Shown here piece by piece: positions 20,032-30,849 of a DNA stretch of 64,000 nucleotides (position 1 is the first letter of the stretch; every line of letters begins with the position of its first letter). The translations under genes were made by a program, and so were the position numbers. A model generated the notes under the pieces. That model saw only the letters and a list, made by a program, of their open reading frames with translations, did not search any database and was not told the DNA's origin. This DNA is from Acanthamoeba sp. SK_2022b (lineage: Eukaryota > Discosea > Longamoebia > Acanthamoebidae): the NCBI GenBank assembly GCA_027943245.1, contig JANDJZ010000160.1, positions 1 to 64,000 of the forward strand. The letters run 5' to 3'.

Positions 20032-21868
20032 ATGAGCATCAACCAAGTACGAACGCTGCAGCAGTCGCCCGTACGACTACTCCACACGCCACCCCAGCAG
20101 CGCCGCGCCACCGTATCAGATACGGTCCCCGCTACATCCGGCAGCCCTCTGGCCTCTCCCACTGCATCACCCAGAGCAGGGCGACGGAAAGGTTCGGGCT
20201 TGTGCGTGGGCGACCGCTTCATTCCCGCACGAAACAGCGCTCCACTCGACCTCGACCTCACCCATTTCAAGCTCCTCCGCCGAGAGAGTACCGGCTCTAC
20301 CAACGGCGTGAAGAAGGAGAACGTTCTCCCATCCGCCTCTGCCCACCACAACGCGTCTTCCCCTGCAGCCACCGATACGACCCCCGCCAAGGAGGAGTAC
20401 AAGGCTCTCCTCGAGCGCACCCTCCTGGGCAGCGAGGGCCGCCTCTCGGCACGCGTCTTATCCTTCACTTCCCCCTCCTCTCCGGGAGGGAGCTCGGGCG
20501 ATGCCACAGCGACAGCTGCTGCTGCTGCAAGTTACACCAGTCCCGCTTCCTCCGCCTCGGAACAAGCTCCTGCCCAGTGGGGCGTCATGAGGGGTGCTGC
20601 CTCGCCTCACCGCCTTCTTCATGTTGAGCGGGAGCGAGCCGCTGCTACGTCTGTCTCTACGGCTTCGTCGTCCCCTTCGTCCCCTCTCGCCCGTAGGCGC
20701 GCCCCTCGGCGATTGCCCTCTTCAGCCGAGCGCGTGCTCGACGCTCCTGACCTGGTCGACGACTACTACCTGGTACCCCTCTTGCTCGCGCTATTGACTC
20801 GAGAGAGAGAGAGAGAGAGATGTGTTGCTCACGATCAACCCCCTACCCCCACGCGAAGAACCTGGTGGACTGGAGCGGACAGAACGTGGTGGCAGTGGCG
20901 CTAGGGCCCAGCGTGTATCTGTGGAACTCGGGATCCGGAGCGATCACGCAGCTGGTGACCCTGGGCGAGGAAGAGGGCCCTCTGGTGACGTCGGTGAGTT
21001 TCGGAGCAGGCGGAGACCTGCTGGCAGTGGGCACGCAGGGAGGGGAGGTACAGCTGTGGGACGTCGCAGCCGCGCGGCGAGTGCGGCGGGTGTTGGGCCA
21101 CTCAGGACGGGTGGGGGCATCGTCGTGGAACCCGGCTCAGCCGGCCCTGCTCTCGACTGGATCTCGCGACTCGCTCGTCCTCACGCACGATTCGCGTGCC
21201 GCCCGTGCGGTCATCGCCACGCACGACATGCACTCGCAAGAGGTTTGTGGAGTGCGCTGGTCGCCGGACGGAACTCAGCTGGCCACCGGCGGCAACGACA
21301 ACCTGCTCTGCGTGTGGGATGGCCCTCAGTCAGACAAGCCCCGGCACGTGATGGAGCAGCACACCGCCGCCGTCAAGGCCCTTGCCTGGTGCCCTTGGCA
21401 GGCCAACCTCCTCGCCTCAGGCGGTGGCACTGCCGACCGCTGCATCCGCTTCTGGAACACTACCTCTGGCGGCTGCATAAACTCGATCGACACCAAGTCC
21501 CAGGTGTGCGCGATCCAGTGGAGCAAGCACTCGCGCGAGCTCGTCTCCTCTCACGGCTTCTCCCAGAACCAGCTCATCGTCTGGAACTATCCTTCGGTAC
21601 GCCTGCACCTCCCGCCCCCCTCCTTCCACTCAGTCGCGTGCTGATGGGCTACCCGCTCGCTTTGACGTGACAGATGACCAAGGTGGGCGAGCTCACCGGC
21701 CACACCTCGCGCGTGCTGCATCTCGCTCTCAGCCCGGACGGCACCACTGCTGTGTCTGCTGCTGGCGACGAGACCCTCCGCTTCTGGAGACTCTTTGAGC
21801 CCAAAGCTCCCGCCGCTGATCGCGCCTCATCCCCCTGCTCCGTCCTACGCCGCCTGGACATCCGGTAA
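20032..21868 (+). CDS. CDC20: CDC20/Fizzy-family activator of the anaphase-promoting complex
   Basis: Exons 20032-20772, 20859-21596, 21674-21868; 557 residues. The N-terminus has a C-box (DRFIPAR, residues 61-67), which docks on the APC/C, and a KEN box (95-97). A seven-bladed WD40 propeller covers about 240-550 ([49 protein letters not shown]). The protein ends in Ile-Arg, the C-terminal IR tail that binds APC3. The blade strings [20 protein letters not shown] and [19 protein letters not shown] look closer to CDC20 than to CDH1/FZR1, but the two can be confused by eye. It presents cyclin B and securin for ubiquitination at anaphase. The stop TAA overlaps a good intron donor (CG|GTAACT), so an alternative 3' end is possible. 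Confidence 0.92.
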
Positions 21869-22257
21869 CTCCCCCGCTCCCCCCTTTGTGCTCACCCTTC
21901 CTCCACCTCTCTGGCAATGTGCAGGAACAGAGCCTGCCAGCAGGGCTGGTATGAGCGGCTTGGCCCAGCCGACCACGATGACTAGGGGCCCGAGTAGCAC
22001 CGCCGTCAAGGTCGCCAAAAGGCACACCCCGCCTGCGTACGCACACCTTCCTTTCATTATTCAGAATAAACCTGAGAGATGCCAAACGTCCCACTGACCG
22101 TGGTTCAACAGCATGAACCAGGAAGTCCGCGTGCGACTTCGTGCACGGGTAATTCTCCACCATCCACGTTGTCATCTGCTGCTAAAGTGTACATCGCTGC
22201 ATTAGAGCCACGCCAGTGACTGTCAGAAGCGCACTTGCCGGAGGCCTGCTGACCGAT
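21869..22257. other. Convergent intergenic region, CDC20 / S1 nuclease
   Basis: 389 bases. The first 60 look like an intron (GTAACT..TGTGCAG at 21865-21923) and could be spliced in a minor CDC20 transcript ending NRACQQGWYERLGPADHDD. AATAAA at 22065-22070 is the probable CDC20 poly(A) signal. Nothing else recognised. Confidence 0.45.
22065..22070 (+). promoter_or_regulatory. Poly(A) signal AATAAA
   Basis: About 200 bases after the CDC20 stop, in the convergent spacer. Confidence 0.45.
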
Positions 22258-23558
22258 TCAGGCGAACGCCGAGTTGAGGAGGTAGGCCAGCCGCACGCCC
22301 GCCGCAGCGAGTTGGTCCAAGATGATGGGCGTGTTGTGGGCGTAGTACTCCTCCGTAATCTCCACCGCACGCGCGCCTGTTGGCCGCATATGTAATTAAA
22401 ATAATTAATGAATGGCCATGACAAAAGAGGAGGGGAATGTTACCTCGAGAGTCCACCTGGAACCTGTAGGCGTCGCGCTCTACGATCTGGAAGCTCTCCT
22501 GGGCCCATTCGGCCGGCGTCATGGCGCTCAGCCATCGCTTGACCTTGGAGGGGTTGTCGGCGATCTTCTCCGTGAGATACTTGACAAGCAGCTCCTCCTT
22601 AGGCTCAAACCTGGACACAGAGGCCAAGCCATCAAACCCGAGCCTTGCCTTGAGCTGATCTCAAAGAAGCTGACGGGCACCTTTCGAGCATGGACGAGTC
22701 CCACAGCGAATGGAGGTTCGTCGACTTACCAAAGAACGTGACCTTGACGTTGTTGCCGCCCTTGTCGTCGGCGTATCCACACTGCATGCGCGGGGTTGGC
22801 CAACGATGGGGGGGGGGCACGGAACATGGAGAAGGGAGGCGAACGTGAAGAGGCTGGTGGATGTCACCAACGAAATGAGTCAGGAACGACAGCGGACAGG
22901 GCACGACGCCCTTGGCGAAGCCACAGGTGGGTCCCTTGAGGCCCTCCTCATGCAGGCGTCCTATGCCGTCGTCGAGGAAGGTGTTTTTGCTGTGTCAGCT
23001 ACTGATGGCAGTCAATGGCGCACACAAGTGGGGTTTGTATAGTACGAGTGTAGTTGGCGATGGCGGCGACGACGCATTCGGCAGGGTTGCCGCAGTAGGC
23101 GGGCAGGTAGTGCGTGGCGTCCCTCGGGAAGTTGACGAAGTGGAGGCCGCTGCTCCATGCGCCGCCCTACCACGCGCGAATAAAGATAAAAACAACCAAA
23201 CACAAAATATACGGTTTAAGATAAGGAACATGAGGTAAGGGGACGGCTTTGCAGGCGCGACCTGCGAGCGGTAGGTGTCGGGATAGACGGCGGCGTTGGG
23301 CAACGTGGAGCCATCGAGGTACCGCTCTGCCACCTGCATAGAGGCAAATGAAAGTGAAGGAAAGGTTATGGGTGCGCTTTTTGGAGCACTCGTCGGACAA
23401 AGGTAAGAGCGAGCACGAACGGCCTTGGCCTGGGGGACAAGACGGTCATAGGCAAGCTGCGCCACGGTGCGATGCCCGAGGCTGCCCCAGCAGTGAACGC
23501 GGGTGACGCAGACTACCGCGACTAGAAGCAGGACCACTACAGTAAGGTGATGCTTCAT
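22258..23558 (-). CDS. Secreted S1/P1 nuclease
   Basis: Exons 5'->3': 23558-23421, 23333-23262, 23166-23046, 22960-22845, 22781-22681, 22610-22444, 22376-22258; 277 residues. Signal peptide 1-23 leaves Trp24 as the mature N-terminus, the residue whose amino group binds zinc in this family. Other zinc-ligand blocks are present in order: GHRTVAQLAYD, YPDTYRSQ, LHFVNFPRD, HFVGDIHQPLHCGYADDKGG and NLHSLWDSSML. The C-terminus AGVRLAYLLNSAF is standard. These enzymes hydrolyse single-stranded DNA and RNA at acid pH using three zinc ions. Length is typical. It is divergent from the HEAT-like gene with 212 bases between starts. Confidence 0.93.
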
Positions 23559-23770
23559 TTGGTCTCCTTGCTTGATCTCGTGGTGCAATGGCGAGACTCG
23601 CCAGACCGGGCCTTCTCCAGTTCTTTGCGGGTGCCAACACCCGCTGCGACTTTGCCTCCGCCACTTCTGCTCCTTGTTCGTTGGACGTTTTTTAGTGTCG
23701 ACGCATTCAAGCTTGGGATTGGTGGGCTTTTGGCCAATTTTTCCCCTCCAGTTCCACCTCCAAATAAAAA

Positions 23771-26473
23771 ATGGGCACAACGCAGACGAAGGAGGGTGGT
23801 AAAGGGCGGGGGGAGGGCAGCGAGCAGCGACAGGGCGAACGACTTGTAGGCGGTCCGCCCCAAAAGCTCACGGCGGCAGAGGTGGAGGGCGTGGTGGTGA
23901 GGTGGTGGCGCTCTCTGCCGCAGTCCCTCCGCAGCGGCGAGGAACGTCGGTCGACCAGCCACGGAGACGACGAAGGCGAGGACTACGGCGAGGACGACAG
24001 CGAGGACGACTACGACAGCGACGACGAACTCCAGGAGGAGCTTGAGAGGGAGGAGAAGCGTAACTCCATGGAGCAGAGCGGAGCCAACTACCAGTGGTGG
24101 ACCGCCGACAAGTCGTTCACCCTGTCGCTGCTCGCTGCCCTCCCCCCGCCCTTTGCGCCGCCGCAGCACGGCAAACGAAAGGACTGGGGACCGGGCCTGT
24201 CCCTGCTATTCCGTTGGCTCTACCTCTCCCACGGACCCCACACCTGTCTCTCCTTCCTCGACGGCAATGGCAACGACCATCCGGGAGAGGGTGAGTCCAT
24301 GTCAACGGAGGAGAAGCTCCTCCTCTTCCACAGGCTCAGCCAACTGGTGTTGCCCAATGTCGAGCGCTCGGGGTCTCGGCTCCGCGAGCCCGGCGGTGAG
24401 TGGGAAGCGGCATTAGCCTCGGCTTGCGCGCGCTTGAGGCAGGTCTGCTGTCGTGCAGCCGACCTGGACTCCAGCACGAGCGAGCGGACGGGCGTCACGT
24501 TGGCCCGCTGTCTGGAGCTACTGTGTGGTGCGTGATCAACCGAGCTGGTGCCCCATCGTGTTGCAGTGCAACCGAGTGTGAGTTGAGGTCTCACCAAATC
24601 CGTACTACAGTGTGGCGCTTGCCGCCTGCTGAAGACGTGACTCTTCTGCTGGGGGATGTGTCTCACAACGCCGCCGTCACCGCAGGTCCGCCCAGTCCGC
24701 ACCAAGCGCCTCCAATGGGGCAAAAACGTTAATTGTTTCCCAATTGTGTTTGGTGTGAGCAGAACTCATCGACGGAGTAACACAGTTATACGACACGGAC
24801 GTCGTCGGGCAACAGGTTGTGACAATGCAGCCCGTCGTCTTGCTTTGACACTTGTTTCTAACTTTCTCCCTTCACCGAACATTTGCGGGAGTGGGCCTGC
24901 GCCCATCCGTCGGTGGAGGTGCGCAAGGCCGCGCTGCGACGGCTTGTTCAAAAGCTGGACTGGGAGGAGGACAGCGATCACGTGATCTTCGGTCGCACGG
25001 TGCGCTCTCGCCTCGCCCACGCCGGGCACAGCCAAACAAGCCAATTCCGGTCTCGCTCGATGATCCGTTCGTTGACGTTCTTGCACGCGCGCGGCCACGC
25101 AGGTTCTGATGTCGCTGGCCTCCGATGTCGACGCGCCTCTGTCGCTTTGCGAGCTGGCCTTCCAGAAGCTGCCGTTGCTGGTCATGCGCTCCCCCAAAGA
25201 GAGGTCGCAGCTCATCAACATCGCCCTCTCGGCCGCCGCTGTACGTGCCCCGCTGAATTGCGGTTGTCGCTATGCCTCTCTCCTGCGTTATCCGCGTCTC
25301 GCCCTTATCCGACACACTACGCATGCATGCGATGTGATTGGCGACCGGTGTATAGGAGACAGATGAGCGTGTCGCCATTATGGGCACGCGAGTATTTGGC
25401 CAGCGTCGGTTTGTGCGACTGATCAGCGCCGAAGAGATTGCCCCGCAGCTCCCCAGGTCTGTCCCCCCAGTATTCCACCACCATCACTCCTTTCCACGCT
25501 GCAACCAACCTAGCGACAATAATGGACGGTGAACCACCTCACGTGGCAGGTTGAGCGTGTTGGCCATCAATGCGGCGAGGAGGGTCCCAGAAGTGCCCAG
25601 CCTGCTGAACCTGACGGCCGCGCTGGTGGCCAGGCACTGCCATACAGGGACCGCGCTCGTGTTTGACCTGCAGAGCCTGCCAGAGGAGCTGCAGGCTCTG
25701 ATCCATCGCAAGTGCGCCGAGTTGGAAGCGAGACCAGGTTCGGAGTTAAAAAAACCCCACTCATGCTTTGGGGCTTTTACTCGCTATGGATGCTGACGAG
25801 CGTTCTGGAGGCTGGGGCAAGCACGCGCTGCGGAAGGCGGCGAGGAACGCCGTGAAGGCTCTCCGCTTTGCTCTGCGGCATCCGACGAGGCACGAGATCA
25901 TCGCCTCCATCGTCGGGCCGATGTTGCATGCCGACAACCCGCAGTTGCGGTGCACCATTCTCTCCCCAATCCCCTCTCCTCGCGCCTTCGCGGCTCACGC
26001 GGCGATGTGGAACGTTGCTCCCAGGGAGGCTGGCTTGCTCGCTCTAAATTGGGCGATCTCTGGCTTGCGGTTCGCCAAACAGTCCACGTTCGACGAGCTG
26101 TTGGCCGGCGTCATCCGAGCGCTCGACGATCCCAAGGTGTCCAATGGAAACTCGACCTGACGCACGCAAAGGCGCCTCTGACAAAGGCGCTGCACAGGCA
26201 AAAGTAAGGAGGGCGAGCTCGAGGGTCGTGGTGCGCTTGTTGCGACCGACCGCTGTCAAGGCATGGAATCGCGAGGCCGCGGCACTGGCGATCGTGCGCC
26301 GGCTGGCCGACACGGACAGCAAAGTGCGTTCAATGGTGTTCGATGCGCTGAACCATTCCTCGGGTACCCTCAACTGGGTGGCTATTGATGCACTCAAGGA
26401 GTTACTTGAGATTGTGCCGGTAGCCACTTCGGTACATGCGCAACCTCTCCCTGCTCTGCCACTTTTGGCTGAC

Positions 26474-26505
<32 letters not shown>

Positions 26506-26664
26506 TTTACAAAGGATAATCAATCGTGAATACTGGTCTTGAAGACTCTTGCGCACTGGCTGCGCCGATCATCCCAGTTTTTCCCACAGTGTCAGGGCCA
26601 GCGTGTAAACACTGTTGGGAGCCGTGGAGGAGTTGCCAATCATTTGGGAGCAGCACAAGCTTGA
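23771..26664 (+). CDS. HEAT/ARM-like helical repeat protein, function unknown
   Basis: Proposed exons 23771-23798, 23880-24527, 24635-24685, 24763-24815, 24892-24999, 25103-25240, 25356-25456, 25550-25737, 25811-25949, 26025-26136, 26198-26431, 26545-26664; 639 residues. It starts MGTTQTKE, a possible N-myristoylation signal. An acidic stretch (about 45-70) follows, then a helical body whose exons read as paired helices (HPSVEVRKAALRRLVQKL, SLCELAFQKLPLLVM, AARNAVKALRFALRHPTRHE, REAGLLALNWAISG, DSKVRSMVFDALNHSS), typical of HEAT repeats acting as scaffolds. No family recognised. Intron 1 contains an inverted copy of exon 2 sequence; its frame also stays open if unspliced. The last exon runs into the CpG-poor island, so the natural C-terminus may have been lost. 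Confidence 0.65.
23801..23856 (+). repeat. Inverted repeat, left arm (in proposed intron 1)
   Basis: 56 bases whose reverse complement matches 24099-24154 at 54 of 56 positions; the arms are 242 bases apart. This arm lies inside the proposed intron 23799-23879. Confidence 0.9.
24099..24154 (-). repeat. Inverted repeat, right arm (in exon 2)
   Basis: Partner of 23801-23856. Here it encodes TADKSFTLSLLAALPPPF, which reads as normal protein, so this arm is probably the source copy. Confidence 0.9.
26473..26502. repeat. (CA)n microsatellite
   Basis: Short CA run in the last proposed intron of the HEAT-like gene. Confidence 0.9.
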
Positions 26665-27379
26665 GTAGCCACAATCCTGGCCATTTGCTCATTATTGCTG
26701 TGTGCACAAAGCTTAGTGTACACCAATTGACATTGTGGGCCAACCAGACTAACATACAAACATTCACAGCCTTACTGGTGGGCAACCACATGCATTATGC
26801 GCATCTGACGCAAGCACAAGCCACAGTTCCCACGGTACAGGCCCAGTATTGACAGAGTGGAGAGGTAAGACCAAGTAATGCTGAAACTAAAGGAGGTGAG
26901 CTCATTGATGCTCAGCTGTGGCCATCCATGCTGAGAGCTTGGATCAAACAGATGTGTGCACAACACACTGTGAAGACAGCATGGTGGGGCTGATGTCAAC
27001 CTACTGGTCAACCAGGACTCACCTGAGTCTGCCTGCCTGCTTCCTCTTCTGAGATTGGACCATGTTCTTTGCTTCCATCACATGGCGGTGCACAGAGGCT
27101 GGGCTTTGTCTGACTTGTAGTCAATCAAACAACATATCACAGCATTCCTGTAGGAGGCCCAGTTGACAATGCAAAAATGGTATGCACACCACCAACTCTC
27201 ATGTGGTTGACTTGCTGCTCTTGGTCAAGCCCAGCAGATACCAACTTGCCCACAGGGACTACCACAATATAACCATCAGACCAATCTGCTAACAGAACTC
27301 ATTGTTGAGCATAAGACAATGCAACCATTCTATGTGGACCATCTCATTCATCAAGTGACTGACACCAGCACTTGCAACC

Positions 27380-27780
27380 TTGGTTTTGTATTTGCACAAG
27401 AAGACACAGAAGGTGCGCATGGCCATGAGTGCAATTTTGGTCTCTGTACAAACAGCAGTGCATGCAGGCAGCAAAGTACACTTTGCCAACCACCCCTGCT
27501 GCCCCAACTGTGCATTGGTGTGGTACATCATGGCACGCACCAGGGCACTGGCACTAGCACTGTGCATTCTGCCTGGAGTTGCCATCAACACAGGTGACCA
27601 GCTTACCATCTTCTACAGCTGGACAGCCAAAGCCATCCTGCCCCAGCCAAAGCTTCATTTCATGGCAGCAGCAGCTTTTGGCCATGAAGCTTCTTGCTTA
27701 CACCACCTTTGCTCAACATCATCAACGCAACAATCACCAATGGTGATGCTGCGTTCAGCACGTTCTACCACAATATGAAT
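27380..27780 (+). pseudogene. SET-domain-like fragment
   Basis: The frame includes HAGSKVHFANHPCCPNC followed about 30 residues later by PGVAINTGDQLTIFYSW. Order and spacing resemble the SET-domain end of lysine methyltransferases (xxNHSCxPNC...GEELTxxY), where the Asn-His binds S-adenosylmethionine and the Tyr is catalytic. No N-terminal SET portion is readable and flanking frames are broken. I treat it as a remnant. Confidence 0.4.
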
Positions 27781-28260
27781 GACCACCAGCAGGTCAGCAA
27801 GCTGAGCTTGCCCCAGCTTCCTCAGCCACATGTACTTTTGGCCACTGCTGTGTCGCACTTATGTGAGCCCCTAAGAGAATTGATGAGCTTTGTGTTAACT
27901 GCAGCTTTGACTGCCCAGTGGGCAAGCTCTGTGGTGAGCTGATGGATGACCTACTTGCTGACCTTTGTGATGTGTGCAAGGAGGCAGCTTTTCTTTGACA
28001 GCAATAAATTAAGACCAAATAAACTTTATTGGCCCACGCCTTGGAAAATGGAGCTTTGGTATTCTGGCATGTTATTGGAAGCAGCCAGCAAGAGTGCTTC
28101 AGCAATCTGCAAGTTGTGGGCATTAGTGCTGACCCCTAAAAAGAAGCCACCAACAAATCAAAGCTTTGGCTGGGGTAATGGGGCGGGCAGGAGAGATGCC
28201 TGCCTCACATGACATGACCTGTGTGCATGGTCCCATGATGCGCTGCATGCATGCCACTGA
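27690..28260 (+). repeat. Direct duplication, copy A
   Basis: Shares a colinear, strongly diverged sequence with 30535-30830, for example TTCTACCACAA(T/C)AT and CAGGTCAG(C/T)AAGCT(G/C)AGC, and later CCCATGATG(C/G)GCTGCAT. Copy A reads ITNGDAAFSTFYHNMNDHQ; copy B reads IANGDTVFDIFYHN. Confidence 0.55.
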
Positions 28261-29620
28261 CCAACTGGGCATGGTGCTGTGCAATGTCTTGCTGGCTTTG
28301 CAAATGGCTGAGCTTGGCCCTGCCTCCTCTATGCGCTGAATGACTTGGCACACAACATGCACTACACTTCCAAGATCCTCTGCCTCCTGGTGGCAGTGGG
28401 GGTAGTGTGGGTAGTGGAGGTGGCAGTGGTAGTGGTGGTTAGATGGTGGGGTGGCTGGAGCAAGTGCTGCAAGGCTGTAGCCATCTGGAGTGGCGTGCTC
28501 AGTGAAATGGCACAATGCCGCCACTTGCAAGTGGTAGGATGGGAGCTGTGGCTCCCAAGAGTGGTAGAGGTGGGGGCTTGCCTGAAGAAGCTGCAAAAAT
28601 TCGTTTAGCTGCAGCTGCATGATGGAAGCCGGTATCTGCTGTGTTGTGTGGTGCAGGGCGCTGTACTCAATCTGTGAACACAGCATCAGCAGGTTGTTGG
28701 CCATGGTGTAGGCTGTCACATAGATGGTGTGAAAGGCTGGTGCCAGTTGCACTGTGGCGCCTATGTGATGTTCTTTGCTGACAACCTTCCAGGTGGCTGC
28801 TGCAGTGCTATCAGAGTGGTGTCAAGAAGCAAACCCTTCATGACTGCGTCTTCACTACCTGCAGTGTTGATGAGGCTGGAGATGAAGCTCAAAAGCACCA
28901 GTGTGGGCACAATTGACTTGGCATTGGTGTCAGTGAGCAGCTTTGAAAAGGTCACTTGCCAGCTTGTGGCTGTGCACCTGTTCTGCTGGCCTGGGCTCAC
29001 TGATGTTGAAAATAGAGTTGGGCAGGCTGTAGGCCCACAGCAGCTGGTTCATGATGGTGAAACGCTGGCTGAGGTGTGGTGGCTGCACCAGCATGACCTG
29101 CTGCAGTGTGCTGAGACCAGTGAGTGTGTGAGGCATTGGGTGGAGTGACTTCTTGTCCCAGAAGGGCGTTAGGAATGTTGCAACCTCCTGATGATCATAG
29201 CCAGGTGAGAGAACATATTGCCCATGCATGTGTTGTAGGTGGCTGCCAGGTCAGTGTTGCTGTTGAGGTCAGCAGAAGTTGGCAGTGGTGGAAGTGCAAC
29301 ATGCAAGGATTTGAAATACTGTTTCAAGTGCATGCTTGCTCTGCCTGGAAGCTTGCTTGGCCTTCAGACTTGCTTGGAGCCACACTTCACTGCTGGAGCT
29401 GTGGGCTCTGAATTGACATCCAAAGCTTCAGCTTCACTGGCCACTGGTGAGACTTGCTTCTCCTTGCATGCTGTAGTGTTGGTGGGGTGGCCACGTTTCC
29501 TTTTACTGGTGCCACTGCTGCTACGGCTGTTGCACTTTAACTACCCAACTTCATCACCAAACTTGGCGATGGCTGTCATGTTGGCCATGTAGGACGCCAT
29601 GGAAGCTGGGTCACTGGTCA
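28123..29620 (-). pseudogene. Broken minus-strand reading frames within the island
   Basis: Successive minus-strand frames (29229-28930, 29000-28761, 28752-28123) overlap in different phases and could be pieces of one frameshifted gene. They are rich in His, Gln, Thr, Ser and Leu with Pro-rich stretches. A further short frame near 29520-29370 has a KRKRGHP AT-hook-like string. No family recognised. Confidence 0.25.
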
Positions 29621-29697
29621 GTAGGGGGCTGCTGCAAAGAAGATGAAGAAGAGGAAGAGGGCTCCTGCTACATTGTGTGGTAGGTGGAGGCTGTTGT

Positions 29698-29747
29698 GGT
29701 TTGTTTTATTGTTTGTTTGCTTGCTTGCTTGCTTGTTTGTTTGTTTT
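29698..29747. repeat. (TTTG/CTTG)n tetranucleotide tract
   Basis: Tandem TTTG and CTTG units within the CpG-poor island. Confidence 0.8.
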
Positions 29748-30534
29748 TGCTGGTTGCATGTGAGAAAGCAAAAAGCACAAGCAGCGCACTGGCAGCTGTC
29801 CAAAAAAAAAAAAAAATACATGGCAATTGTATTGGCGCAAAAGCAAATGGGGTGAACACTTCCATTCCATTAGCTTGGGCACAGAGATTTCATCAACACA
29901 TGCATTTCTACTTCTCTGTTACACCACCAAAACATATTGTTTCTCTTTGGCAAAAGAAAGAAAGAAAAAAACAACAACAAATACCAATTCAGAAACAAAC
30001 ACCAACCAAGCCCTCACCTTCACCACAACCAACACAGATGACCCAATGCACAGTACCACCACCACCAGCACTTCAACAACACCTAGTTCATTGGATGTCT
30101 ATGCATTCCAAACAGCTAGTGTTGCCTACCTGCCCAATGCTTGCATTATGTAGCCCAAAAACGCAGCATGGCTGGACAAATTGGTGCCAACACTTCCACA
30201 ATCCCATAGCTAGGCTTCTCTTAAGCCAGTGCCTCCCAACCAAGCTGGATGCATGGCCTCCACACAAATGCTTCACTGTTGTTCCAGCGCCAGAGCTGGC
30301 ACAAGGCAGCCACGCCCTGGCATGGACAGGTCCACCACTGCCAGTATACAGGCAAGGTAATCTGGATTGAGAACACTTCCACAAGCAAGCTGCCTAAATA
30401 CTGTGCCAAGCACAATATTTGTGTGCACCACAAGCTGCACCATGCCATTTACTGGTAAGTCTGTACATGGCACACCACTTGTGCCTGGCACCTTTAGTTT
30501 ATTGACTCTAGCAACTCAGGCTTCACCACCAACA

Positions 30535-30830
30535 CCTCAAATGTGCTCAACATATCAATGCAATAATTGCCAATGGTGACACTGTGTTTGACATTTTCTA
30601 CCACAACATAAGCAATCACTGGCAGGTCAGTAAGCTCAGCTCCTCAACCATACATACTTTTGGCTGCTCTGTAGCACTGAAAGCCCCAAAATAGAACATT
30701 AGTGGGCCTCAGCTTGTGTCTGACTGGATGGACAACCCTAGCATATCCATCACAGGGTGTCTCTTCCCCATGATGGGCTGCATCATGCAGATGAAGAAAC
30801 CATCATGGATAATGCTGACAACCTCAATTT
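30535..30830 (+). repeat. Direct duplication, copy B (degraded)
   Basis: Second, more decayed copy of the sequence at 27690-28260, same orientation, close to the right edge of the island. Confidence 0.55.
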
Positions 30831-30849
30831 TTCCAGACGCACATTAGCC

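Larger units (their letters stand above)
26665..30840. mobile_element. CpG-depleted, TpG/CpA-rich island: probable decayed foreign insertion
   Basis: About 4.2 kb whose composition breaks sharply from both flanks. By eye there are about 7 CpG in 27001-28020, against often 4-8 per 60 bases in neighbouring exons, with many TG and CA instead. GC is visibly lower. Open frames are short and interrupted on both strands, without the usual intron pattern. Recognisable items are a SET-like fragment (27380-27780), a diverged direct duplication, a (TTTG/CTTG)n tract (29698-29747) and a poly(A) run (29803-29817). No clear terminal inverted repeats or target-site duplication were found. The pattern fits an old insertion silenced by cytosine methylation and mutated by deamination; viral, transposon or other origin is undecided. 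Confidence 0.6.

Noticed and set aside
23801..24154. Inverted repeat as terminal repeats of a small transposon
   Set aside because: The right arm is ordinary coding sequence of the HEAT-like protein and the sequence between the arms also codes for it; no target-site duplication was seen.
24042..24416. Alternative plus-strand frame in the HEAT-like gene exon 2
   Set aside because: The other frame joins smoothly to downstream helical exons and keeps phase at each splice; this one does not.
26665..30840. Reading the island as an ordinary multi-exon host gene
   Set aside because: No chain of phase-compatible exons could be built, composition differs from every neighbouring exon, and frames are broken on both strands.
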